Source: Acetobacter orientalis (GTDB lineage Bacteria; Pseudomonadota; Alphaproteobacteria; Acetobacterales; Acetobacteraceae). From it: a stretch of 64,000 bases of DNA. Shown in pieces: positions 27,574 through 38,468 of the stretch (positions are counted from its first letter, which is position 1; every line of letters begins with the position of its first letter). Under the pieces are notes generated by a model, which was not told the origin of the DNA, did no database searches, and saw nothing but the letters and a program-made list of their open reading frames with translations. Both the position numbers and the translations under genes were made by a program. Where the stretch lies: assembly GCF_000963965.1 (NCBI RefSeq), contig NZ_BAMX01000006.1:168298-232297 (forward strand), written 5' to 3'.

Positions 27574-28214
27574 ACACCCCTTGGAAACCTGCTGAACAAC
27601 CAAGCAGCTTTACCTTTGATGCTGACTCTGAGCGCGAAATAGAAGAAGTGCTCACTAAATATCCGGTAGCGCGTAAAGCCAGTGCCGTTATGCCATTGCT
27701 CTATATTGCCCAACGCCAGATGGGGCGGCAGACCGGCAGCGCATGGATACCCCTTGTGGCTATGGACGACATTGCTGCCCGGTTAGACATTGCGGCTATT
27801 CGTGTTTACGAAGTTGCGTCATTTTACACAATGTTTAACACGCAGCCCATTGGGCGTTACCATTTGCAGGTGTGCACCACCACGCCATGCTGGTTGCGTG
27901 GGTCTGATGATGTGACATCGGCTTGCAAAAAAGCAACTGGCATAAGCACTTTTGGTGAAACCAGCCAAGATGGCTTGTTTACACTCACGCAGGTTGAATG
28001 CCTGGGCGCTTGCTCCAACGCCCCGATTTTACAAGTTGATGATGATTTCTATGAAGATATGGACGGCCCACGCACAGAAGCCCTGATTGCGGCTTTGCGC
28101 GTAGGCCAGTACCCTAAGCCGGGGCCGAGCATAGACCGGGCAGGGTCTGCGCCAGAAGGTGGGCGTAAAACCTTGTTGGAAACGACTGCCCCAGCCCCTT
28201 CAGGCGCAGAGTAG
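27570..28214 (+). CDS. nuoE: NADH-quinone oxidoreductase subunit E
   Basis: NuoE, 214 residues, is a thioredoxin-fold subunit of the NADH-oxidising module holding [2Fe-2S] cluster N1a. Ligands are Cys-x4-Cys in CTTTPC and Cys-x3-Cys in CLGACSN. Translation starts at a TTG in a TTGA overlap with the nuoD stop, so it is probably coupled to nuoD translation. About 50 polar residues follow the cluster domain. Confidence 0.95.
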   Translation: MNTPWKPAEQPSSFTFDADSEREIEEVLTKYPVARKASAVMPLLYIAQRQMGRQTGSAWIPLVAMDDIAARLDIAAIRVYEVASFYTMFNTQPIGRYHLQVCTTTPCWLRGSDDVTSACKKATGISTFGETSQDGLFTLTQVECLGACSNAPILQVDDDFYEDMDGPRTEALIAALRVGQYPKPGPSIDRAGSAPEGGRKTLLETTAPAPSGAE

Positions 28215-28225
28215 GAGAGACGGCA

Positions 28226-29554
28226 ATGTTACATGATAAAGACCGTATCTTCACCAATCTTTACGGCCAGCAAGACTGGCGTTTGGCGGGTGCCCGCCAG
28301 CGTGGAGACTGGGATAATACTGCTGCTATTTTAGCCAAAGGGCGCGATGCTATTTTGGCAGAAATGAAAGCCTCTGGCTTACGTGGGCGGGGTGGGGCAG
28401 GCTTTCCTACCGGGCTAAAATGGTCTTTTATGCCTAAACAGTCTGATGGTCGGCCCCATTATTTAGTTATTAACGGCGATGAGTCTGAACCCGGTACATG
28501 CAAAGACCGAGAAGTTATACGCCACGAACCGCATAAGCTGATTGAAAGCGCCTTAATTGCGTCTTTCGCTATGGGGGCACATGCTGCGTATATTTATATT
28601 CGTGGCGAATTTTGCCGCGAAGCAGAGCACCTGCAATATGCCGTAAACGAAGCCTATGAGGCGGGCCTTTTAGGCAAAAATGCCGCTGGTACCGGGTGGG
28701 ATTTTGATTTTTATATTCACCGTGGGGCTGGAGCCTATATTTGCGGTGAAGAAACCGCCCTACTGGAAAGTTTGGAAGGTAAAAAAGGCCAGCCCCGTAT
28801 GAAGCCGCCTTTCCCTGCTGGGGTGGGGCTTTATGGTTGCCCAACCACGGTTAATAACGTGGAAAGTATAGCGGTGGCCTCGACCATTTTGCGGCGGGGT
28901 GGTGCGTGGTTTGCGGGGCTTGGGCGGCCAAATAATGCAGGCACCAAGCTTATGGCTATTTCAGGCCATGTAAATACGCCCTGCGTGTTTGAAGAAGAAC
29001 TTGGCGTGCCCCTTAAAGACATTATTGAAAAACACGGTGGGGGCGTGCGCGGCGGGTGGGATAACCTTTTGGCGGTTATTCCCGGCGGGTGTTCTGTGCC
29101 TGTTTTGCCCAAATCTGTGTGTGAAACAGTGCTGATGGACTATGACAGCCTACGGGCAGAACGGTCTGGTTTGGGCACGGCCTGCATGATTGTGATGGAT
29201 AAATCGACAGATATTATTGAGGCCATTGCCCGCTTTTCTCGGTTTTTTAAACATGAAAGCTGTGGCCAATGCACCCCATGCCGTGAAGGAACGGGTTGGA
29301 TGATGCGCATGATGGATCGCATGGTGCAGGGTCGGGCAGAGCTTGAAGAAATAGACTTGCTTGAGCAGGTAACCCGGCAGGTTGAGGGGCATACTATTTG
29401 CGCATTGGGTGATGCAGCGGCATGGCCGATTCAAGGCTTGATCCGGCATTTTAGGCCCGAGATGGAAGCGCGCATTCAGCACTATAAAGCGGCATTGAGC
29501 GCAAAAAGCGTGGTGCAGGTGCCCGTGCAGGGCGTGCCAGTAGCAGCGGAGTAA
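28226..29554 (+). CDS. nuoF: NADH-quinone oxidoreductase subunit F
   Basis: NuoF, 442 residues, binds NADH and FMN and holds [4Fe-4S] cluster N3. [16 protein letters not shown] is the NADH and FMN glycine-rich loop, [19 protein letters not shown] the FMN region, and [16 protein letters not shown] plus [13 protein letters not shown] the cluster ligands. AGGAGA precedes the ATG. nuoG follows after 5 nt. Confidence 0.97.
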   Translation: MLHDKDRIFTNLYGQQDWRLAGARQRGDWDNTAAILAKGRDAILAEMKASGLRGRGGAGFPTGLKWSFMPKQSDGRPHYLVINGDESEPGTCKDREVIRHEPHKLIESALIASFAMGAHAAYIYIRGEFCREAEHLQYAVNEAYEAGLLGKNAAGTGWDFDFYIHRGAGAYICGEETALLESLEGKKGQPRMKPPFPAGVGLYGCPTTVNNVESIAVASTILRRGGAWFAGLGRPNNAGTKLMAISGHVNTPCVFEEELGVPLKDIIEKHGGGVRGGWDNLLAVIPGGCSVPVLPKSVCETVLMDYDSLRAERSGLGTACMIVMDKSTDIIEAIARFSRFFKHESCGQCTPCREGTGWMMRMMDRMVQGRAELEEIDLLEQVTRQVEGHTICALGDAAAWPIQGLIRHFRPEMEARIQHYKAALSAKSVVQVPVQGVPVAAE

Positions 29555-29559
29555 AGGCT

Positions 29560-31641
29560 ATGGTCAGGGTCATTGTAGATGGCACACCGGTAGATGTGCC
29601 CCCCGGCTCTAGCGCGCTTCAAGCGTGTGAGGCAGCGGGTAAAGAAATACCACGGTTTTGCTACCATGAGCGGCTGTCTGTGGCGGGTAACTGCCGCATG
29701 TGCCTTGTGCAGGTGGTGCGAGCGCCAAAACCTGTGGCCTCGTGCGGGTTTCCCGTTTCAGACGGTATGGAAATTCTGACAGATACCGAAGTTGTGCGCC
29801 GTGCACGCCGTGCGGTTATGGAGTTTTTGCTCATAAACCACCCCCTTGATTGCCCCATTTGCGACCAAGGGGGGGAGTGCGATTTGCAAGACCAAGCTTA
29901 TGGCTATGGCACGGGTATTTCGCGCTATCAGGAAGCCAAGCGGGCGGTAACAGATAAAGACTTAGGCCCCCTTGTCAAAACGGTTATGACACGCTGCATT
30001 CAGTGCACACGCTGCGTGCGTTTTACAACAGAGGTAGCGGGCACACCTGAGCTTGGTTTGGTGTCTCGTGGGGAAAATGCTGAAATTACCACTTATGTGG
30101 AAAAAGCACTGACGTCTGAACTCTCTGGTAACCTTATTGATATCTGCCCGGTTGGGGCGTTAACGGCTAAACCCTCAGCCTTTCATGCCCGCGCGTGGGA
30201 ATACAAAAAAACAGACGCCATTGATGTGATGGATGCCCTTGGCACCAACATTCAAATACAGGCACGCGGCGGTGAGGTTATGCGTATTGTGCCCCGTGTG
30301 AATGACGAGGTGAATGAAGAATGGCTGTCTGACAAAGGCCGCTTTTCAGTTGATGGGCTTAAACGCCGCAGGCTTGATAGACCTTGGGTGCGCGTGCATG
30401 GCAAGTTGCATAAAGCGTCTTGGCAGGAGGCTTTCGTATCTTTGGCGCGCAGGCTTGAAGGTGTGTCCGGTGAGCGCATAGGCGCTATTGCCGGAGACCT
30501 ATGCGATGCAGAAAGCCTGTGTGCACTTAAAGATCTTATGGCAGAACTAGGCTCTAGCAATATTGACTGCCGCCAAGACGGCGCATGGTACGACACAACC
30601 AACCGTGCGGGGTATTTGTTTAATAGTGACATCGCTGGCTTAGACGATGCTGACGCGCTGTTACTGATAGGCACAAACCCACGGCACGAAGCCCCCGTTT
30701 TAAATGCCAGAATTCGTAAACAATATTTGCATAATGGGCGTGGGGCTTTTCCGGTAGCCAGTATTGGCAATATACCCGTTGACCTAACATACCCCGTTGA
30801 GGTGTTGGGTGATGGCCCTACGGCATTGGCAGACCTGCTTGCTGGCAAACATGCCTTTGCTGAGGTTTTAAAAAACGCCAAACGCCCCATGATTATTCTT
30901 GGGCATGGGGCACTTACGCGGCCAGATGCTCAGGCCATTTATGAGGCGGCCAAAGCGTTGGCGTTGCAGGTGGGGGCTATAACCCAAGGGTGGAACGGCT
31001 TAAACGTGCTGCACACGGCGGCCTCTCGGGTGGCGGGGTTAGACCTTGGGTTTGTACCCGGCCCGCGTGGGCTCGCCAGCACAAACATGCTGCGTGGCGG
31101 TGTAGAGGTTTTGTGGTTACTCGGCGCAGATGATTTTGCGCTAGATAAAATTGGGCCAGATACGTTTGTTGTGTATCAGGGCCACCATGGTGATGCTGCT
31201 GCCAAACGTGCTGATATTATTTTGCCCGGTGCTGCATACACTGAAAAAGCAGGTACCTACGTTAATACTGCCGGGCGGGTACAACGGGCATTTCGGGCGG
31301 TCTTTCCACCCGGCGAGGCACGGGAAGACTGGCGTATTATCCGGGCGTTTTCAGACGTTGTAGGGCATGCGTTGCCCTATAATAGCCAAGAGGGTGTGTG
31401 GGCACGTATGGCCAGCATAAACCCTGTGTTTGGCGCCGGTTATGAGGGTGAAAACACGAGCCCCCAACTTGCTGCGCCCGAAACAGCGCAGGGTGAGTGG
31501 GGTAATAAGCTGGGGAGCACACCCCTTAAGCCGGTTATTGCTGATTATTACCAGACCAACCCCATAAGCCGTGCCAGCCCCACCATGGCTGAGTGTTCCC
31601 GCGTGTATAGCCCCGTGCGGGCTGCTGTGGCGGCGGAGTAA
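29560..31641 (+). CDS. nuoG: NADH-quinone oxidoreductase subunit G
   Basis: NuoG, 693 residues, is the largest peripheral subunit. The N-terminal ferredoxin domain has a [2Fe-2S] set (CYHERLSVAGNCRMCLV), then a His/Cys cluster (HPLDCPICDQGGECDLQD) and two 4Fe motifs (CIQCTRCVRF and CPVGALT). The C-terminal two thirds resemble a molybdopterin oxidoreductase but serve a structural role in complex I. The extra N7 cluster motif seen in E. coli was not recognised. Confidence 0.96.
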   Translation: MVRVIVDGTPVDVPPGSSALQACEAAGKEIPRFCYHERLSVAGNCRMCLVQVVRAPKPVASCGFPVSDGMEILTDTEVVRRARRAVMEFLLINHPLDCPICDQGGECDLQDQAYGYGTGISRYQEAKRAVTDKDLGPLVKTVMTRCIQCTRCVRFTTEVAGTPELGLVSRGENAEITTYVEKALTSELSGNLIDICPVGALTAKPSAFHARAWEYKKTDAIDVMDALGTNIQIQARGGEVMRIVPRVNDEVNEEWLSDKGRFSVDGLKRRRLDRPWVRVHGKLHKASWQEAFVSLARRLEGVSGERIGAIAGDLCDAESLCALKDLMAELGSSNIDCRQDGAWYDTTNRAGYLFNSDIAGLDDADALLLIGTNPRHEAPVLNARIRKQYLHNGRGAFPVASIGNIPVDLTYPVEVLGDGPTALADLLAGKHAFAEVLKNAKRPMIILGHGALTRPDAQAIYEAAKALALQVGAITQGWNGLNVLHTAASRVAGLDLGFVPGPRGLASTNMLRGGVEVLWLLGADDFALDKIGPDTFVVYQGHHGDAAAKRADIILPGAAYTEKAGTYVNTAGRVQRAFRAVFPPGEAREDWRIIRAFSDVVGHALPYNSQEGVWARMASINPVFGAGYEGENTSPQLAAPETAQGEWGNKLGSTPLKPVIADYYQTNPISRASPTMAECSRVYSPVRAAVAAE

Positions 31642-31647
31642 AGGCTT

Positions 31648-32679
31648 ATGGAACAGTTTTTTTACCACACTCTCATTGGCCAGATTATTCTAATGCTGTT
31701 GGAAACACTGGCCGTTTTGGTACCGCTCCTTATTGGGGTGGCCTATCTTACGCTTATGGAGCGTAAGGTTATGGCGGCCATGCAGCGCCGCCGTGGGCCA
31801 AACGTAAATGGTCTGTTTGGCCTGCTTCAGGCCTTTGCCGATGCTATCAAGATGATTTTTAAAGAAACGGTTATTCCCGCAGGGGCAAACCGGGCTTTAT
31901 TCTTGTTTGCGCCGTTTTTAACTTTCTCTCTGGCTATGATTGCCTGGGCAGTTATCCCTACCGGTAATGGGTTGGCGGTGGCCAATATTAACGTGGGTAT
32001 TCTCTACCTTTTGGCTATTTCGTCTTTGGGGGTGTACGGTATTCTTATTGCCGGGTGGGCCTCAAATTCAAAATATGCGTTTTTAGGGGGCCTACGCTCA
32101 GCAGCTCAGATGGTGTCTTACGAGGTCTCTATCGGGCTGGTTATTGTTTCTGTACTTCTGGCTGTAGGCAGTCTGAACCTGAATGACATTGTGCTGGCGC
32201 AGCGCCATGTATGGTTTTGCCTGCCTATGTTTCCAATGTTTATTGTCTTCTTTATTTCGGCCTTGGCAGAAACCAGCCGCGCCCCATTTGACTTGCCCGA
32301 AGGGGAAAGCGAGTTGGTGGCGGGCTTTTTTGTTGAATATTCATCACTTGCCTTTGGGCTCTTCTTTCTTGGCGAATACGCCAACATGATCCTGATGTCT
32401 TCTATGGTGAGCATTCTCTTTTTGGGTGGCTGGCTGCCGCCGCTGGGGTTAGCCCCCTTTACGTGGGTGCCGGGGCCGCTGTGGCTTATTTTTAAAATCC
32501 TGTTTTGTTTGTTCGTTTTTATTTGGGTGCGCGCCACGTTCCCGCGCTTTCGGTACGACCAGTTAATGCGGCTTGGCTGGAAAGTTTTTCTGCCCCTGTC
32601 TCTGGTCTGGATGATTGCAACGGCTGGCTTTTTGCTGGCAACCGGGTTGCTCCCGCAAGTTGGAGGCGTGTCATCATGA
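31648..32679 (+). CDS. nuoH: NADH-quinone oxidoreductase subunit H
   Basis: NuoH, 343 residues, is the ND1 membrane subunit that links the quinone site to the proton-pumping arm. Typical blocks: [31 protein letters not shown] and [20 protein letters not shown]. Eight or so hydrophobic helices are visible. It ends in an ATGA overlap with nuoI. Confidence 0.97.
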   Translation: MEQFFYHTLIGQIILMLLETLAVLVPLLIGVAYLTLMERKVMAAMQRRRGPNVNGLFGLLQAFADAIKMIFKETVIPAGANRALFLFAPFLTFSLAMIAWAVIPTGNGLAVANINVGILYLLAISSLGVYGILIAGWASNSKYAFLGGLRSAAQMVSYEVSIGLVIVSVLLAVGSLNLNDIVLAQRHVWFCLPMFPMFIVFFISALAETSRAPFDLPEGESELVAGFFVEYSSLAFGLFFLGEYANMILMSSMVSILFLGGWLPPLGLAPFTWVPGPLWLIFKILFCLFVFIWVRATFPRFRYDQLMRLGWKVFLPLSLVWMIATAGFLLATGLLPQVGGVSS

Positions 32680-33164
32680 ATGCGCTTGGTAAAACGTTCC
32701 GGTCTTTTCTGCTGACAGAACTTGTCGCGGGTATGGCCTCTACTTTTAAAATGATGTTTCAGCCCAAAGCCACGCTGAACTACCCTTATGAAAAAGGCCC
32801 GCTTTCCCCCCGGTTTAGAGGTGAGCACGCCTTGCGCCGCTACCCAAACGGAGAAGAGCGTTGCATTGCCTGCAAATTATGCGAGGCAACCTGCCCGGCA
32901 GAGGCCATTACCATTGAAGCCGCAGAACGTGATGATGGGTCTAGGCGCACAACGCGCTACGATATTGACATGACCAAGTGCATTTATTGCGGCCTGTGTG
33001 AAGAAGCCTGCCCGGTAGATGCCATTGTTGAAGGCCCCAACTACGAGTTTGCGACCGAAACCCGTGAAGAACTTTTGTATGACAAGGCCAAGCTGCTTGC
33101 AAACGGAGACCAGTGGGAAGCCCTGCTGGCCCGGCGGCTTGAACTTGATGCACCGTATCGCTGA
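32676..33164 (+). CDS. nuoI: NADH-quinone oxidoreductase subunit I
   Basis: NuoI, 162 residues, carries clusters N6a and N6b in two 4Fe motifs, [15 protein letters not shown] and [15 protein letters not shown]. The N-terminal amphipathic segment docks on the membrane arm. ATG at 32676 overlaps the nuoH stop; the open frame extends upstream inside nuoH but encodes no family sequence. The next gene begins 36 nt later. Confidence 0.97.
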   Translation: MNALGKTFRSFLLTELVAGMASTFKMMFQPKATLNYPYEKGPLSPRFRGEHALRRYPNGEERCIACKLCEATCPAEAITIEAAERDDGSRRTTRYDIDMTKCIYCGLCEEACPVDAIVEGPNYEFATETREELLYDKAKLLANGDQWEALLARRLELDAPYR

Positions 33165-33200
33165 GGGAGTACAGGCCATGTCATGGCAGGAGGTGGGCTG

Positions 33201-33914
33201 ATGTTACCGCAGCTTGTTTTTTATGTGTTTGCAACCGTGCTTCTGGTTTCGGCCGCAATGGTTATTAGTGCGCGCAACCCCGTGCATTCGGTGCTGTTTC
33301 TTATTTTGGCGTTTTTTAACGCAGCCGGGCTCTTTCTTGTGGCCGGGGCCGAATTTTTGGCCATGTTGCTGGTTATTGTTTATGTCGGTGCCGTAGCCGT
33401 ACTGTTTTTGTTTGTCGTTATGATGCTGGATATAGACTTTACCAAAATGCGTGAAGGCTACCAGCGTTATGCGCCAATTGGTGCCTGCATTGGCGGTATT
33501 TTGTTTGTTGAACTGATACTGGCCTTTAGCCATTGGAAAATGGCATCTGGTACGCCAGTGGCGCCTATACAAGGGCCTGCGGGGCTAACCAACACCGCTG
33601 CTTTGGGCACGCTTATTTACACCCATTATATTTTGCTCTTCCAGACCTGTGGGCTGGTGCTGCTAGTGGCCATGATAGGGGCCATTGTTTTAACGCTGCG
33701 CCAAACTGGTAGCGGGCGTAGGCAAAATATTCAGAAACAACATGCCCGTGTGCCTGCCCAAACGCTGGAATTGGTTGATGCCCCCTTGGGTGCCAGTGTT
33801 GTGGCGCAGGGTGGTTTTTTGCGGCCGCACACGTCTTACCATGAAACCTCTGTTCCCGGCTCGTATGCATCGGGTGAGCAGAGCGTGGCAGATGAGAGGG
33901 AGAAAAACGCATGA
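33201..33914 (+). CDS. nuoJ: NADH-quinone oxidoreductase subunit J
   Basis: NuoJ, 237 residues, is a five-helix membrane subunit. [20 protein letters not shown] and [20 protein letters not shown] are typical. ATG at 33201 lies 7 nt after AGGAGG; an upstream ATG at 33183 lies before that ribosome site. The last 65 or so residues are polar and unusual in composition ([18 protein letters not shown]). The end overlaps nuoK by 4 nt. Confidence 0.95.
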   Translation: MLPQLVFYVFATVLLVSAAMVISARNPVHSVLFLILAFFNAAGLFLVAGAEFLAMLLVIVYVGAVAVLFLFVVMMLDIDFTKMREGYQRYAPIGACIGGILFVELILAFSHWKMASGTPVAPIQGPAGLTNTAALGTLIYTHYILLFQTCGLVLLVAMIGAIVLTLRQTGSGRRQNIQKQHARVPAQTLELVDAPLGASVVAQGGFLRPHTSYHETSVPGSYASGEQSVADEREKNA

Positions 33915-34234
33915 CCCCCGCTATCGCCCCCATAGGGTTAATGCCCTATCTGGTTGTGAGTGCTGCGTTGTTGGTGCTGGGAGTGTTTGGCATTTTTCTA
34001 AACCGAAAAAACGTCATCATTATTCTCATGTCAATGGAGCTCATTCTATTGGCCGCAAACCTTAATTTTGTAGCGTTTTCTTCTGCTCATGCAGACCTGT
34101 CTGGGCAGGTTATGGTGTTGTTTGTGCTCACCATTGCCGCAGCTGAGGCCGCAATTGGGCTGGCTATTGTCACCGTCTATTTCCGTAACCGTGGCTCTAT
34201 TCAAGTAGAAGACGCCACGATGATGAAAGGGTGA
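33911..34234 (+). CDS. nuoK: NADH-quinone oxidoreductase subunit K
   Basis: NuoK, 107 residues, is a three-helix proton-channel subunit with conserved membrane glutamates. [20 protein letters not shown] and [20 protein letters not shown] carry them. Start overlaps nuoJ (ATGA). nuoL starts 8 nt after the stop. Confidence 0.96.
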   Translation: MTPAIAPIGLMPYLVVSAALLVLGVFGIFLNRKNVIIILMSMELILLAANLNFVAFSSAHADLSGQVMVLFVLTIAAAEAAIGLAIVTVYFRNRGSIQVEDATMMKG

Positions 34235-34242
34235 GGGGCACC

Positions 34243-36183
34243 ATGCTGATAGATATGAACCTCTTTGCCCTTGCGGTTTTTTTGCCACTTGCTGGGGCGG
34301 TTGTAGCCGGTTTGGGTGGCCGCCTTATGGGGGATGGGCTGGCTAAACTGGTCACACTAGGGTGCATGGGTGTTGCGACCCTGTGCGGCATTCTCACATT
34401 ATGGCACGGCTGGGCTGGTGGCTTTGTAGCGCAAACCATGCCAGTGGCTGAGTGGGTTAATGCCGGAGGGTTTCAGGCAAGCTGGACACTGCGTTTTGAC
34501 ACTCTCTCTGCCACTATGGTGGCTATGGTTTTAAGTGTGTCCTTGCTCGTGCATTGCTACAGCTTGGGGTATATGAGCCACGAGAGTATGCCGGTTTATC
34601 GGTTTTTTGCGTATCTCTCACTCTTTACCTTTGCCATGCTTATGCTGGTGTCTTCTAACGACCTGATACAGCTCTTTTTTGGTTGGGAAGGTGTTGGTCT
34701 GGCTAGTTACCTGCTTATTGGGTACTGGTACGACCGCCCTGCGGCAACGGCGGCTGCCATTAAAGCCTTTGTGGTTAACCGCGTGGCAGACCTGTTTTTT
34801 CTGGTTGGTATTGGTTTAATTTATGTGCTCTTCCAGAGCGTAAATTACGCTGCCATTTTTGCACAAGTGCCCCATGTGCTTGGGGCGACATACCATCTGT
34901 TAGGCACCTCGTTTAACATGGTAGAGCTTATCTGCCTGTTGCTGTTTATTGGGGCCATGGGCAAGTCTGCCCAATTGTTTCTGCACACATGGTTGCCAGA
35001 TGCAATGGAGGGGCCAACCCCGGTTTCTGCCCTTATTCATGCTGCTACCATGGTTACGGCGGGTGTGTTTCTTATGGCGCGCATGTCGCCTTTGTTAGAG
35101 TTTGCCCCCGGCACCCGTAGCTTTATTATTTTTATAGGGGCAACAACCTGCTTTTTTGCAGCAACTGTTGGTATGGTGCAGCCCGACATTAAGCGCACCA
35201 TTGCGTATTCAACCTGCTCGCAGCTTGGGTATATGTTTGCTGCCGTTGGGGTGGGGGCGTATCAGGCTTCTGTTTTCCATTTAACAACACATGCGTTTTT
35301 TAAAGCACTGCTTTTTTTATGCGCAGGCTCTGTTATCCATGCCATGCATGATGAGCAAAATATGTTCCGTATGGGTGGGCTTTGGAAAAAACTGCCCCTT
35401 ACTTATGCCTGCATGTGGGTAGGTAGTTTGGCTCTGGCTGGGGTTTTTCCGTTTGCGGGGTATTGGTCAAAAGATGCCATACTCAACACCCTTTGGGCGG
35501 CAGATAGCGCCATGAGCCATTATGCGTGGTGTTTGGGTACGCTTACCGCTTTTATTACGGCTTTTTATAGCTGGCGCTTGTTGTTTTTGGTTTTTCATGG
35601 TGCCCCGGCTAACGCGCAGGCACGCGATAGTGCCCATGAAAGCCCACTGAGCATGAGCGCTCCTTTGGTGCTGCTTTCGATTGGTGCTGTGGTGGCGGGC
35701 TGTGCATTGGCACCCTTTTATGTGGGGGCAAAACATCTGGCATTTTGGAATGGTGCTATTTTTAACGCACCGGGTAACACCATTATGGAGCGGTTTGAGC
35801 ATATTCCGGCTCTTATTGGTCTGCTGCCTTCAGTGGCTGGTATTGTCGGTATTGTGGTGGCTTACGTGTTTTATGTGGCAGCACCTGCTTTACCTGCCAA
35901 AATGGCGCAGGCTTTTGGCCCCATTTACCGCTTTTTGCTCAATAAATGGTATTTTGATGAGCTGTATGCGGCCATATTTGTAAAGCCTTACACCGCCATT
36001 GCCCGCATGTTGTGGAAAGAGGGCGAGGAAGGGGCCGTAGAAAGCCTACCCCGCGACCTTGTGCGCTTTACAAGCCAAAGTGCGGCACAAGCCGTAAGGC
36101 TACAAACAGGCTCTATCGCTATTTACGCCTTTACTATGCTGGCAGGCCTTGTGGTGCTGCTTACCGTAGCGCTGTGCGGTTAA
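34243..36183 (+). CDS. nuoL: NADH-quinone oxidoreductase subunit L
   Basis: NuoL, 646 residues, is the distal antiporter-like pump subunit with the long lateral helix. LFFGWEGVGLASYLLIGYWY, FVVNRVADLFFLVGIG and MEGPTPVSALIHAATMVTAG are diagnostic. ATG at 34243 follows GAGGGG; a GTG at 34231 overlapping the nuoK stop is possible. Length is normal and the C-terminus intact. The gene that should follow, nuoM, is absent. Confidence 0.96.
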   Translation: MLIDMNLFALAVFLPLAGAVVAGLGGRLMGDGLAKLVTLGCMGVATLCGILTLWHGWAGGFVAQTMPVAEWVNAGGFQASWTLRFDTLSATMVAMVLSVSLLVHCYSLGYMSHESMPVYRFFAYLSLFTFAMLMLVSSNDLIQLFFGWEGVGLASYLLIGYWYDRPAATAAAIKAFVVNRVADLFFLVGIGLIYVLFQSVNYAAIFAQVPHVLGATYHLLGTSFNMVELICLLLFIGAMGKSAQLFLHTWLPDAMEGPTPVSALIHAATMVTAGVFLMARMSPLLEFAPGTRSFIIFIGATTCFFAATVGMVQPDIKRTIAYSTCSQLGYMFAAVGVGAYQASVFHLTTHAFFKALLFLCAGSVIHAMHDEQNMFRMGGLWKKLPLTYACMWVGSLALAGVFPFAGYWSKDAILNTLWAADSAMSHYAWCLGTLTAFITAFYSWRLLFLVFHGAPANAQARDSAHESPLSMSAPLVLLSIGAVVAGCALAPFYVGAKHLAFWNGAIFNAPGNTIMERFEHIPALIGLLPSVAGIVGIVVAYVFYVAAPALPAKMAQAFGPIYRFLLNKWYFDELYAAIFVKPYTAIARMLWKEGEEGAVESLPRDLVRFTSQSAAQAVRLQTGSIAIYAFTMLAGLVVLLTVALCG

Positions 36184-36195
36184 GGGAGAAACATA

Positions 36196-36249
36196 ATGCG
36201 TTGCTCAGTTTCTTTCCCACCGTGTGTTAAAGGGAGGGCCGCCCAATGA
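36196..36249 (+). other. 17-codon mini-ORF at the expected site of nuoM
   Basis: Between nuoL and nuoN are 62 nt. They hold GGGAG, then ATG at 36196, 17 codons (MRCSVSFPPCVKGRAAQ) and a TGA that overlaps the nuoN ATG as ATGA. The start spacing and the ATGA junction are what a full nuoM gene would show. An internal in-frame deletion of nuoM is therefore one reading. The peptide itself has no recognisable NuoM sequence, so chance is the alternative. Confidence 0.4.
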
Positions 36250-37697
36250 GCCCCAATGCTATAAACTGGTCTCTTGCTTTGCCAGAAATTGCCTTGGCGG
36301 TATCTGGGCTTGTTATTCTGGTGGTGGGTGTTTTGCAGCGCAGGGGGGAAGGGTTCTTTCCGTGCGCTATGCTTACCATTGCCTCTTTTATTGGCTGCGG
36401 GTTTTTGGTTGCGTTGTCTGGCAATGGTGAGGCCTATGCTGGCACCTTTGTGAACGACAGTTTTGCCCGTTTTATGAAGCTGCTGGCCCTGAGCGGTGGC
36501 TTGCTGGCAACAGTCGTTACCGTGGGGTATCAGGCAGAAGAGCAAGGCACGCAAAAGCCTTTGCCATTTGAAACCCCAATTTTGATGCTGTTCTCAACAG
36601 TAGGGGCCATGATTATGGCGTCCTCTGGCAACCTTATGACCATGTTTGTGGGGTTGGAGCTTTCGTCTCTTTCTATCTACATTTTGTGTGCGCTAGAGCG
36701 CGACAAAGTTACGTCTTCAGAAGCTGGGCTAAAATATTTTGTGCTTGGCTCTTTGGCGTCTGGCTTACTGCTTTACGGTATGTCTTTGGTGTACGGCTAT
36801 GCTGGCACAATGGATTATACAGGTTTGGTCAATGTTATTGGGGGAGATGACATTGTACCCCTAGGCCTTATTGTTGGGGTTGTGTTTGTGGTGGTGGGGC
36901 TGTGTTTTAAGCTCTCAGCCGTGCCCTTTCATATGTGGACACCCGATGTGTACCAAGGTGCCCCAACACCCGTTACGGCTTACATGGCGGGCGCCCCAAA
37001 ATTTGCAGCCTTTGCCCTGTTTTTACGGGTTATGACCGGCCCCTTTGGTACAATTGCCCCCAAATGGCAGATACTTATTGAAACTGTGGCCCTGCTTTCT
37101 ATGGTGTACGGGGCTTTTGCGGCTATTCCACAAACCGATATTAAGCGCCTTATGGCCTATTCTTCTATCGGGCATATGGGGTACGCCATGATGGGGCTTG
37201 CCGCGGGGTCAGATGCTGGGGTGCAGGCTACCCTTATTTACCTTGCAGCCTATCTGGTTATGAATGCCGGGGTGTTTGCTGTTATTGCCACCATGCGGCG
37301 TAAAGGGCACGAGGTTACCACTCTGGCAGACCTAGCTGGCCTTTCACGGCGTGAGCCGGGTTTAGCCGCGGCCTTGGCTATTTTTATGTTTAGTATGGTA
37401 GGTGCCCCCCCACTGGCAGGTTTTTTTGGTAAGTTTATGGTGTTTGCTGCGGCATGGCAGGCAGGGCTTTACGTGTTGGTGGCTGTGGGGGCTGTATCCA
37501 GCATTGTGGGCGCATATTACTACCTACGGGTTGTAAAAATTATTTATTTTGATGCCCCGGCAGAAGGCTTTGACCGCCCAGCGCCTAGCTTGCTGTTTGT
37601 GTCTGGCAGCATGGGGGTTGCAACACTGCTCTTTATTCTGGGGCTTGGCCCGCTTATGACTATGGCGCACCATGCAGCACAGGCGTTGGTAGGATAA
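36246..37697 (+). CDS. nuoN: NADH-quinone oxidoreductase subunit N
   Basis: NuoN, 483 residues, is an antiporter-like pump subunit. It is NuoN rather than NuoM by LMTMFVGLELSSLSIYILCA, SEAGLKYFVLGSLASGLLLY and FKLSAVPFHMWTPDVYQGAP. Fourteen or so hydrophobic helices and full length. AGGGAGGG precedes the ATG. It closes the nuo series, and birA follows 9 nt later. Confidence 0.96.
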   Translation: MSPNAINWSLALPEIALAVSGLVILVVGVLQRRGEGFFPCAMLTIASFIGCGFLVALSGNGEAYAGTFVNDSFARFMKLLALSGGLLATVVTVGYQAEEQGTQKPLPFETPILMLFSTVGAMIMASSGNLMTMFVGLELSSLSIYILCALERDKVTSSEAGLKYFVLGSLASGLLLYGMSLVYGYAGTMDYTGLVNVIGGDDIVPLGLIVGVVFVVVGLCFKLSAVPFHMWTPDVYQGAPTPVTAYMAGAPKFAAFALFLRVMTGPFGTIAPKWQILIETVALLSMVYGAFAAIPQTDIKRLMAYSSIGHMGYAMMGLAAGSDAGVQATLIYLAAYLVMNAGVFAVIATMRRKGHEVTTLADLAGLSRREPGLAAALAIFMFSMVGAPPLAGFFGKFMVFAAAWQAGLYVLVAVGAVSSIVGAYYYLRVVKIIYFDAPAEGFDRPAPSLLFVSGSMGVATLLFILGLGPLMTMAHHAAQALVG

Positions 37698-37706
37698 GGT
37701 GAGGGA

Positions 37707-38468
37707 ATGAAGGCAGTTTGCCCGCCATGGCGGTTTGAATGTTACAACGAACTGACTTCAACCTCAGATATCTGTATGGAGCGTGTGCAAGCCGGGGTAG
37801 CCCCCGGCCTTGCCATTTTGGCGCTTAGCCAGACCAAAGGGCGCGGCAGCCGGGGCCGGACTTGGGTAGATGCCGGCCAGAGCTTAGCGCTTTCTATGGT
37901 GCTTGATGCTGGGTGTACGGGCCAAAAAGCCTTGGGGTGCTGGCCGTTTGTGGCCTCTCTCGCCTTTTACGAAGGGCTGGCACAGGCCGTACCAGCTGCA
38001 AAAAATGCCCTTAGCATAAAGTGGCCCAACGACATTTTGTTGGCTGGCCAAAAACTTGGCGGTATTTTGATAGAGCGCACAGGCAGTGCACTTATAATAG
38101 GCATGGGGGCAAATTTGCGTGCCCCCCCAGATATGCAAACGATTGGCAGGCAAGCCGCCGCCTTGGCTGATTATGGCGCAACCACGCCAGAAGACGTAGC
38201 CCGTGCCATTATGGCGCAAATGTCTGACTGGTGTGCATTTTTGGCGGCTAAAGGGTTTGGGGCACTCTGTAACGAGTGGCTTGCCAGAGCGCACCCAGTA
38301 GGCTCACCCCTTGTGGTAAAGGGCGGGACTACTTATGAACAAGGCCTGTTTGCTGGTTTGGCCCCCGATGGCCGCCTGCTTCTTGAAACGAAAGACGGTA
38401 TAAAGATGATCGCAACAGGGGATATCCTGCTGGCATCTCAGGGGGTAGGCAGTGCTTCTGGTCATTGA
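37707..38468 (+). CDS. birA: Biotin--[acetyl-CoA-carboxylase] ligase
   Basis: The 253-residue enzyme activates biotin with ATP and attaches it to the carboxylase carrier protein. Key segments are [22 protein letters not shown] (the biotinyl-AMP loop), [19 protein letters not shown] and GMGANLR. There is no N-terminal DNA-binding domain, so it is a ligase only. It overlaps coaX by 17 nt and follows nuoN after 9 nt, the common alphaproteobacterial order. Confidence 0.94.
   Translation: MKAVCPPWRFECYNELTSTSDICMERVQAGVAPGLAILALSQTKGRGSRGRTWVDAGQSLALSMVLDAGCTGQKALGCWPFVASLAFYEGLAQAVPAAKNALSIKWPNDILLAGQKLGGILIERTGSALIIGMGANLRAPPDMQTIGRQAAALADYGATTPEDVARAIMAQMSDWCAFLAAKGFGALCNEWLARAHPVGSPLVVKGGTTYEQGLFAGLAPDGRLLLETKDGIKMIATGDILLASQGVGSASGH

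Noticed and set aside
36246..37697. The gene after nuoL might be nuoM instead of nuoN
   Set aside because: Its signature blocks (FVGLELSSLSIYIL, EAGLKYFVLGSLASG, PFHMWTPDVYQGAP) are NuoN-type, and no NuoM-type sequence is found in the window.
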